Part shown: positions 44,732 to 50,817 of the stretch, piece after piece
Numbering within the stretch: the first letter of the stretch is position 1
How the letters are laid out: every line of letters begins with the position of its first letter
Program-made: the position numbers and the translations under genes
Notes under the pieces: generated by a model
What the model saw: the letters and a program-made list of their open reading frames with translations, nothing else
Database searches by the model: none
What the model was told of the DNA's origin: nothing
DNA from: an uncultured Aquimarina sp.
GTDB lineage: Bacteria; Bacteroidota; Bacteroidia; Flavobacteriales; Flavobacteriaceae
DNA length: 64,000 bases
Assembly (NCBI RefSeq): GCF_947496855.1
Contig: NZ_CANMED010000004.1
Span: 310,001 to 374,000 of the forward strand
Reading direction: 5' to 3'

Positions 44732-46903
44732 TCAAGGGAGTAATACTCCATTAATTACGTGTACGATACCATTTGATGCTTCAATATTAGCAATACTAAC
44801 TTTTATATCTCCATTCAAAAAGACTTCTCCATCGATCATATCAATTGTAACTTCATCACCCTGCGCCGTTGTAACAGTTTGACCTGCAAGCAAATCTTCT
44901 GCTGTAAATTTACCAGCAGCAACGTGATATAAAAGCACCTCTGCTAATGCATCTCCGTGTGGAATTTCATCTAGAGCAGCGAATGCAGCATTCGTTGGAG
45001 CAAATACTGTAAAAGGTCCGTCGCCATTTAGGGTATCTACTAAATTAGCTACTTGTAACGCTCCAACCAATATAGAAAGTTCTGGTGTAGCTATAGCGAT
45101 ATCAACAATTGATTGTAGGTCTGCAGGAGGAAGCAGTACTCCATCAATTACGTGCACAATACCATTAGAAGCCTCGATATCAGCAATACTAACCTTTATA
45201 TTTCCATTCAAAAAAACTTCTCCATCGATCATCTCGATAGTAACTTCATTACCTTGAACCGTAGTTACAGTTTGCCCTGCAAGTAAATCTTCTGCTGTAA
45301 ATCTACCAGCAGCAACATGATACAAAAGTACTTCTGTTAAGGCATCTCCTTCCGGAATTGCATCTAAAGCAGCGAATGCATCGTTAGTTGGAGCGAATAC
45401 TGTAAAAGGTCCGTCTCCATTTAAGGTATCTACCAAATTAGCTGCTTGTAACACTCCAACTAATGTAGAAAGTTCTGGTGTAGCTACAGCGATCTCAACA
45501 ATAGATTGTAGATCTGTCGGAGGAAGCAATACTCCATCGATTACGTGTACAATACCATTAGACGCCTCAATATCAGCTATACTTACTTTAATAGAACCAT
45601 TTAAAAAGACTTCATCATTAATCATCTCGATAGTAACCTCATCACCTTGAACAGTTGTAACCGCCTGACCAGCAAGTAAATCTTCTGCTGTAAATTTACC
45701 AGCAGCAACGTGATATAAAAGTACTTCTGTTAATGCATCTCCTTCCGGAATTGCATCTAATGCAGCGAATGCATCATTAGTTGGTGCAAAAACTGTAAAT
45801 GGTCCATCCCCATTCAGAGTATCTACTAAATCAGCTGCTTGTAGAGCTCCCACTAAAGTAGAAAGTTCTGGAGTAGCAACTGCTATTTCTACAATTGATT
45901 GTAATGGTTGAAAAGATGGTGGGATCAATACTGCATCGATAATTTGAATTACTCCGTTAGATCCTCCAATATTAGCGGAAAGAAGTTTTACGGTATCATT
46001 AATAACGATCTCATCATTTTCATTTAAACTTACTTTTATATCTTCTCCTTGCAATGTTTCGATCATTTCCTCTTGTAATAACTCAGGTGTATTGAATCTT
46101 CCGCTAGTAACATGGTATAAAAGAACTTGTTTTAAAACTTCCAATTCTGGAACTTCATCTAAGGCAGCGAAAGCTTCATCTGTTGGAGCAAAAACTGTAA
46201 AAGGGCCTTCTCCTGATAATGGCGCTACTAAATCTGTAGCTTGTAAAGCTCCTACTAAAGATGTAAATCTACCATCCTCAACAATTAAATCAACTATAGT
46301 CTTATCTGGAAAAGTAGTTTCTATCAATTCTGCACTCCACTCTCCTCGTCCTATACCGTTACCAAAAATTCTGAATCCTCCTTGTAAGTTACCCTCTTCA
46401 TTCACTCTTCCAATTCCGAAAATAAAACCTCTACCCGGTGGATTGATTATTAAATAAACAATTCCATCACTTACAATAGCTCCTCTTGCTCTTGCTCTAG
46501 TTCCATCAGGCAATGACAAATTTCCTCTTACAATTGTAAAACTTGCATGATACAAAGTGAAATGTAATCTGAGCTCACCTTCAATCTCGGTTCCAGCTCC
46601 CGCTCCACTATTTACTGTAGCTGAAAAATCATATACCCTTTTTTCTCGACTAATATCGAATCTAGAATTTTTAGAATCTGAAAAAGATTTTCCATCATTT
46701 TCAGGTTCTGCAAACTCTCCATCAATAATATTTTGGGTCATTTCTTCGATTTCATCAAAGCTTATAATCTTTGATTCCTCAAATTGGATCTGATCAGGGT
46801 TTGATTGGTCTAACTCGTTATTATCCGTTTGGCAAGAGACCAAAAGAGACGTTACAAAAAGGCACAAGAATGGTACCGTTAATCTTTGGATTAGCGTTTT
46901 CAT
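44732..46903 (-). CDS. Lipoprotein with four fasciclin (FAS1) domains
   Basis: A 723-residue surface lipoprotein: signal with lipobox LLVSC (Cys24), an N-terminal beta-rich module of about 120 residues (about 85-195, RVYDFSATVNSGAG ...) and four FAS1 domains at about 205-333, 334-464, 465-595 and 596-723. Each has the H1 (LVGALQAADLVDTL), TVFAPTNDAFAALD, YHVAAGKFTAEDLL and SNGIVHVIDGVLLPP (H2) motifs. The last three are near-identical. FAS1 modules mediate adhesion in bacteria and eukaryotes. It lies downstream of the three-FAS1 gene, but a terminator intervenes and no GTAG-N15 motif is seen before it. An adhesin role is inference from the domain. Confidence 0.93.
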   Translation of the reverse strand: MKTLIQRLTVPFLCLFVTSLLVSCQTDNNELDQSNPDQIQFEESKIISFDEIEEMTQNIIDGEFAEPENDGKSFSDSKNSRFDISREKRVYDFSATVNSGAGAGTEIEGELRLHFTLYHASFTIVRGNLSLPDGTRARARGAIVSDGIVYLIINPPGRGFIFGIGRVNEEGNLQGGFRIFGNGIGRGEWSAELIETTFPDKTIVDLIVEDGRFTSLVGALQATDLVAPLSGEGPFTVFAPTDEAFAALDEVPELEVLKQVLLYHVTSGRFNTPELLQEEMIETLQGEDIKVSLNENDEIVINDTVKLLSANIGGSNGVIQIIDAVLIPPSFQPLQSIVEIAVATPELSTLVGALQAADLVDTLNGDGPFTVFAPTNDAFAALDAIPEGDALTEVLLYHVAAGKFTAEDLLAGQAVTTVQGDEVTIEMINDEVFLNGSIKVSIADIEASNGIVHVIDGVLLPPTDLQSIVEIAVATPELSTLVGVLQAANLVDTLNGDGPFTVFAPTNDAFAALDAIPEGDALTEVLLYHVAAGRFTAEDLLAGQTVTTVQGNEVTIEMIDGEVFLNGNIKVSIADIEASNGIVHVIDGVLLPPADLQSIVDIAIATPELSILVGALQVANLVDTLNGDGPFTVFAPTNAAFAALDEIPHGDALAEVLLYHVAAGKFTAEDLLAGQTVTTAQGDEVTIDMIDGEVFLNGDIKVSIANIEASNGIVHVINGVLLP
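44735..45904 (-). repeat. Tandem 393-base repeats encoding FAS1 domains 2-4
   Basis: Three consecutive 131-codon units: 45904-45512, 45511-45119 and 45118-44735 (the last lacks three codons). The peptides differ at only a few positions per unit, and the DNA is close to identical over long stretches. These are in-frame, so recombination between units would add or remove whole domains. Confidence 0.85.
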
Positions 46904-46948
46904 GGGTTTTAATTTAAATTAGTTAATACTTAAAATGAGTGTGAAAAA

Positions 46949-47001
46949 AAAGGGCATTTAGTTTTGAAAAAATTGGGGGTTCCAATTTCTAAATGCCCTT
47001 T
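46949..47001 (-). terminator. Bipartite intrinsic terminator of the three-FAS1 gene
   Basis: An outer 13-bp stem (46949-46961 with 46989-47001) encloses an inner 7-bp stem (46970-46976 with 46982-46988), continuous on one arm and separated by an 8-base bulge on the other. The minus strand then runs into eight T. It sits 31 bases past the stop codon and only about 46 bases upstream of the next ATG. Confidence 0.82.
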
Positions 47002-47031
47002 CGGGGGAATTATATTTTGAAGAAAATTATA

Positions 47032-48423
47032 TTAGTTTAATGGATTTGGAATCATTACTTTATTGATCACGTGAATAATTCCATTACTCGCTTGCACATC
47101 AACAGCAACAACCTCTACATCATCATTTCCTGCTCCATCGGTTAAATTAGCTATAGCACCATTAGTTCCTGGGATACTAACCGTAAGAGCATCTCCTTCT
47201 AGTGTACCTGGTGTAACCAAACCATCACTTAAATCACTAGAACGTACATTAGCCGCTCCAATTACATGGTGAAGTAATATTGGTGTTAAACCACTTTCGT
47301 CAGGAATTGATGCAAGTGCATCAAATGCCGCATTCGTTGGAGCAAAAACTGTGAAAGCAGGATCCAAACCATCCAAATTGCCCGCTTCAGTTCTCGACAA
47401 AATAGAAGCAAAATCAGTCATAGGAGTTAAATCTGTTAATGCGGATACTAAGGTAGAAAAGTTAGCATCTGCTATTGCAAAAGTTACCACTGTAGGCAAT
47501 GCAATTACTGCATCTACCTTATGAATTACCCCATTAGACGTTACAATATCCGCCTCACTAACATCAGAAATACCATTGAAAGAAACACCACTATCTGTAT
47601 TAATATAAATACTCAAATTATTCATAGTATCTCCGTAGGTAGCTAACGTATTCGAGTATGTCGTAGTAAGAGCTGTAGAAACATTTGTTCCGGCAATTAC
47701 GTGATTTAATAATACTTGCTCTACCTCAGCAGCAGAAAATCCTGAAATATCACCAAAATCTGTAAAAGCATCATTATCTGGAGCTAATAAAGTCAAATTA
47801 CTATCCGCTCCACTTAATACAGCTGCAAAATCCGTGTTAAATCCAATAGTTGTTGTAGCAACCGTTGCTAATGTAGAAAAATTACTATCTAAACCTACAA
47901 ACGTAAGCATTGTTGGCAATGGAATCACTTTGTCTACAGCGTGTATCACACCATTATCTGTCATTATATCTGCAGTAGTCACTGTAGATTCTCCATTAAT
48001 AACTACGCCAGCAGTAGTATTTATGTACATACTTATATTTGCTCCAGAATTCGTTTCGGTTGCTATATTTTTCACATAACCCGTTGTTAAATCAGCAGCA
48101 GTCTCAGTTGTACCTAATACGTGATTTCTTAATAATTGTTCTAAGGTAGCATCAGGCACATCATCTAGGGATGCTCCATCTAAAAATTCAGTAAATGCAT
48201 CGTTGTTTGGTGCAAAAACAGTAAAAGTACCGTTTCCATTTAAATCCACATCTAGACCAGTTCTTTGTAAAGCAGCTAACAATGAACTATAATCCGCATT
48301 ATTCGCCACAAAATCTGCTATGGTCATCGAATCTGGAGTAAATATCGTATCGTCATCATCACTACAGGAAGCGATTGAAATTATACATAATACTAAAAAA
48401 GCTTTTTTGAAGAAATTTTTCAT
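47032..48423 (-). CDS. Lipoprotein with three fasciclin (FAS1) domains
   Basis: A 463-residue lipoprotein (ATG ending at 48423 gives MKNFFKKAFLVLCIISIASC, Cys20; fifteen upstream codons are rejected). Three FAS1 domains at about 35-175, 176-315 and 316-463 with TVFAPNNDAFTEF, TLLAPDNDAFTDF and TVFAPTNAAFDAL, each ending in an NGVIHAVD-type H2 motif. The domains are more diverged than in the neighbouring four-FAS1 protein. The promoter region carries GTAG-N15-AGTTGTTT (48489-48463), the same motif found in both sigma-fecR gaps, implying control by an ECF sigma factor. Confidence 0.93.
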   Translation of the reverse strand: MKNFFKKAFLVLCIISIASCSDDDDTIFTPDSMTIADFVANNADYSSLLAALQRTGLDVDLNGNGTFTVFAPNNDAFTEFLDGASLDDVPDATLEQLLRNHVLGTTETAADLTTGYVKNIATETNSGANISMYINTTAGVVINGESTVTTADIMTDNGVIHAVDKVIPLPTMLTFVGLDSNFSTLATVATTTIGFNTDFAAVLSGADSNLTLLAPDNDAFTDFGDISGFSAAEVEQVLLNHVIAGTNVSTALTTTYSNTLATYGDTMNNLSIYINTDSGVSFNGISDVSEADIVTSNGVIHKVDAVIALPTVVTFAIADANFSTLVSALTDLTPMTDFASILSRTEAGNLDGLDPAFTVFAPTNAAFDALASIPDESGLTPILLHHVIGAANVRSSDLSDGLVTPGTLEGDALTVSIPGTNGAIANLTDGAGNDDVEVVAVDVQASNGIIHVINKVMIPNPLN

Positions 48424-48462
48424 GTTATTGGTTTTAATTTTATAATTAATTGTTCGATGATG

Positions 48463-48489
48463 AAACAACTGATAGAAGAAAAGTGCTAC
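48463..48489 (-). promoter_or_regulatory. Candidate ECF-sigma promoter (GTAG-N15-AGTTGTTT) of the three-FAS1 gene
   Basis: GTAG at 48489-48486 and AGTTGTTT at 48470-48463 on the minus strand, spacer exactly 15, 39 bases before the ATG. The AGTTGTTT octamer is identical to that upstream of the T9SS Asp-box gene 30 kb away, and CTTCT lies in the spacer of both. Confidence 0.55.
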
Positions 48490-48558
48490 CTCAAAAAGTG
48501 ATTTTAATACTTTTTTAACTTTTTGTTTAATGTTTTAGTTAAAAAAATTAAACAAAAA

Positions 48559-49236
48559 TTATCCATCGTTTTCTTCACAGGATGTTTCAAAGGCAAGAAT
48601 TCTAGACAATAGCTCATCGTTATGCGTTGCATCCAAATACTCTCCAGTACTAAGCAATAATCTAATAGGATAATTTATTGCCACCACAGTACTTTCGTCC
48701 AGATTTTCCATAAATCCAAATACCTGAGCATCATGTATAACTTCTATGGTACTGATTATATTGTTATCAGAATTAAAAGTTGCAAACCGAAAAGGATATA
48801 CAAAATCTACACATTCAATATCATCATCCTGTGTTTCACAGCTATTAGCTAACAATTGTAACTCTATATCATTTTCGATAATTTCTTCTAAATGATTATC
48901 TCTAGTTACAGTAATAGGAAATTTAATCTTAATATCATCAGATTGATTTAATCGATTATAATCTTCTATCTCATCAATTATAATTTCCTCTGTTATATTT
49001 CTTATAATAAAATATGGCAAATTAATACTATAGCAATTACCTCCATCTACCAAATCATCATAAGATCCATCGTGTATAACAATATTTCTCATTAATTTTG
49101 CTAGTTGTGAATCTTTTGGAATGGCATTATTATACAGTGTCGAATCAATTAATTCTCGCTCTTCTTCTTGACAAGAAATCATAAAAAAAGCGCAACTAAC
49201 AAATAATCCTATAAACCAATACCCTAACTTTTTCAT
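48559..49236 (-). CDS. Unknown lipoprotein with internal repeat
   Basis: A 225-residue lipoprotein (lipobox MISC, Cys22) of a family I have seen only as hypothetical in Flavobacteriaceae. After an N-terminal LMRNIVIHDGSYDDLVDGGNC segment there are two similar halves: CYSINLPYFII ... IKFPITVTRDNHLEEI and CVDFVYPFRFATF ... INYPIRLLLSTGEYLDA. Each thus pairs a [LYF]P beta strand with a second one about 35 residues on. Acidic overall (many Asp/Glu), with five cysteines in the mature part. It is divergent from sigma 2, with a degenerate CTGG-N15-AATTGTTA motif upstream. Cell-surface location is likely; function unknown. Confidence 0.8.
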   Translation of the reverse strand: MKKLGYWFIGLFVSCAFFMISCQEEERELIDSTLYNNAIPKDSQLAKLMRNIVIHDGSYDDLVDGGNCYSINLPYFIIRNITEEIIIDEIEDYNRLNQSDDIKIKFPITVTRDNHLEEIIENDIELQLLANSCETQDDDIECVDFVYPFRFATFNSDNNIISTIEVIHDAQVFGFMENLDESTVVAINYPIRLLLSTGEYLDATHNDELLSRILAFETSCEENDG

Positions 49237-49265
49237 ACCACAATTCTTTATTCAACTTTCTATAA

Positions 49266-49292
49266 TAACAATTTAAGAGCTTAAATTCCCAG
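49266..49292 (-). promoter_or_regulatory. Degenerate ECF-type motif upstream of the unknown lipoprotein
   Basis: On the minus strand CTGG (49292-49289), 15 bases, AATTGTTA (49273-49266), 29 bases before the ATG. Spacing and the -10-like part fit the motif; the first half has only two of four bases right. Confidence 0.3.
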
Positions 49293-49309
49293 TAACTTAA
49301 GTTTTTTTT

Positions 49310-49317
49310 TAATTTTG
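49310..49317 (+). promoter_or_regulatory. Candidate -7 element for the cassette 2 sigma gene
   Basis: TAATTTTG matches TAnnTTTG and lies 13 bases before the ATG of the sigma gene, which would leave a very short leader. It suggests a housekeeping promoter for the sigma gene itself. Confidence 0.4.
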
Positions 49318-49330
49318 AAGAAAACTAAAA

Positions 49331-49846
49331 ATGCCTAAAGATCTATTTGAAAATGTTTGTGAAGAAAGATTGTTTTCAGAACTTTTCGTAAAGCATTCTA
49401 AAAATCTTCACGACTTTATATATTATAAATATGGTGAACACATTAATCCAAAAGATCAAGTTCAGGAAGCATTTATTAAACTTTGGGATAATTGTAATAA
49501 AGTTTCTTTAGAAAAAGCAAAAAGTTTTTTGTTTACAGTTGCCAACAATCTTTCCTTAAATCAAATAAAACACGATAAAGTAAAATTAAGGTATCAACAG
49601 ACAGAGACGAAAGACAGAACTAACGAAAGTCCACATTTTATATTAGAAGAAAAAGAATACTTGCAAAAATATCAAACAGCACTTACAAAATTAACCGAAG
49701 CTCAGCGAGTAGCTTTTCTGATGAATAGAGTTGAGGGGAAAAAACACAAAGAAATTGCTGAGTTACTAGGGATTTCAAGAAAAGCGGTAGAAAAAAGAAT
49801 CTATGGTGCTCTAGAAAAATTAAGAAAAGATATTGAAGGGATTTAA
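49331..49846 (+). CDS. ECF RNA polymerase sigma factor (FecI-like), cassette 2
   Basis: A 171-residue ECF sigma factor homologous to the one at 18084. Region 2 includes KDQVQEAFIKLWDN (about 46-60) and FTVANNLSLNQIKHDK; region 4 is LTEAQRVAFLMNRVEGKKHKEIAELLGISRKAVEKRI (about 117-155). Followed by fecR and a TonB receptor. The region 4 recognition helix (ISRKAVEKRIYGALEKL) is very like that of cassette 1 (VSVKAIEKRIHYALLSL), consistent with the two sigmas reading a similar -35 element. Regulated presumably by the FecR downstream. Confidence 0.95.
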   Translation: MPKDLFENVCEERLFSELFVKHSKNLHDFIYYKYGEHINPKDQVQEAFIKLWDNCNKVSLEKAKSFLFTVANNLSLNQIKHDKVKLRYQQTETKDRTNESPHFILEEKEYLQKYQTALTKLTEAQRVAFLMNRVEGKKHKEIAELLGISRKAVEKRIYGALEKLRKDIEGI

Positions 49847-49865
49847 AAACAAAACAAAACAAAGG

Positions 49866-49892
49866 GTAGGAATTAATGCTTATCGATTGTTA
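49866..49892 (+). promoter_or_regulatory. Candidate ECF-sigma promoter in the sigma-fecR gap of cassette 2
   Basis: GTAG (49866-49869), 15 bases, GATTGTTA (49885-49892), 19 bases before the fecR ATG at 49912. Equivalent in place and spacing to 18600-18626 in cassette 1. Because the motif covers an alternative upstream ATG at 49876, it supports the later start for fecR. Confidence 0.55.
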
Positions 49893-49911
49893 TAGTAATA
49901 AGAATCTTGTT

Positions 49912-50817
49912 ATGAAAAAGAAGGATCTTATTAAAAAGTGGTTGAGCAACGAACAACTCACTAAGCATGAATCAGAGGCGTTTGAGAAATTGAACGCCTA
50001 TGATTCTTACATAAAGATATCAGAAGCTGCTAAAAGTTTCAGCGCTCCAGATTATAATATTTCAAGTAATCAAGAAATACTTGAAAAGAAATTATTAGAA
50101 CGAAAAGGAAATATTCAAAAAAATTCTTACCAAAAAATATTTTTGCGAATTGCTGCGGTTTTTGTTCTCGGACTTGGATTATATTTTTCTTTCTTCAAAG
50201 AGTATGACACCACCATAAATACTATTGCCAGTGAGAAAGCTACTCATGAGTTACCTGACAAATCTATTATAAAGCTCAATGCGCTTTCCTCTATTACTTA
50301 TGATAAAAAAAATTGGGATGATGAGCGAAAACTATCCTTAGAAGGAGAAGCATTTTTTAACGTAGCGAAAGGCAATAAGTTTGACGTTTACACTCCAGCG
50401 GGTGTTGTAAGTGTTATTGGAACTCAATTTAATATTAAACAAAGAGGTGACATTTTTGAGGTAATTTGTTACGAAGGAGTTGTTAGCGTTACTATTGCTA
50501 ATCAAGTCAAATATTTAAAAGCGGGAAATGCTTTGGAACTAGTTTCTGAACAGATAAAGGAGAAGAAAATTATAGATAAAGAACCTAATTGGTATTCTAA
50601 TAAAAGCTATTTCCAGGAAACTCCTTTCGTAAGGGTATTGAAAGAATTAGAATGGCAGTATGGAGTGACTGTAAAAACAAAAAATATTGATCCTTCTATA
50701 CTTTTTACAGGTAATTTTGTACATTCAGATATTCAAACGGCATTAAAATCTATTACGATTCCGATGCGTTTAAAATATGTGATTAATAACAAAACTGTAA
50801 CCTTATACAAAGAGTGA
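49912..50817 (+). CDS. FecR-family anti-sigma/transmembrane regulator, cassette 2
   Basis: A 301-residue FecR: cytoplasmic N-terminus with KKWLSNEQLTKHE, one helix at about 78-95 (RIAAVFVLGLGLYFSFF), periplasmic FecR domain (ELPDKSIIKLNALSSI, GEAFFNVAKG, SVIGTQFNI) and C-terminal DUF4974 (about 228-301, FQETPFVRVLKELEWQYGV ... ITIPMRLKYVINNKTVTLYKE). An ATG at 49876 would add 12 residues but overlaps the candidate promoter. The receptor gene starts within its last codon (GTGA overlap), so translation is coupled. Confidence 0.94.
   Translation: MKKKDLIKKWLSNEQLTKHESEAFEKLNAYDSYIKISEAAKSFSAPDYNISSNQEILEKKLLERKGNIQKNSYQKIFLRIAAVFVLGLGLYFSFFKEYDTTINTIASEKATHELPDKSIIKLNALSSITYDKKNWDDERKLSLEGEAFFNVAKGNKFDVYTPAGVVSVIGTQFNIKQRGDIFEVICYEGVVSVTIANQVKYLKAGNALELVSEQIKEKKIIDKEPNWYSNKSYFQETPFVRVLKELEWQYGVTVKTKNIDPSILFTGNFVHSDIQTALKSITIPMRLKYVINNKTVTLYKE

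Noticed and set aside
44735..45904. CRISPR or non-coding tandem array
   Set aside because: The 393-base units are in frame and encode intact FAS1 domains; there are no short repeats with spacers.
46092..46457. 121-residue plus-strand frame within the four-FAS1 gene
   Set aside because: It lies opposite a well-supported coding region, has no ribosome site and is Ser/Pro/Lys-rich as antisense shadows are.
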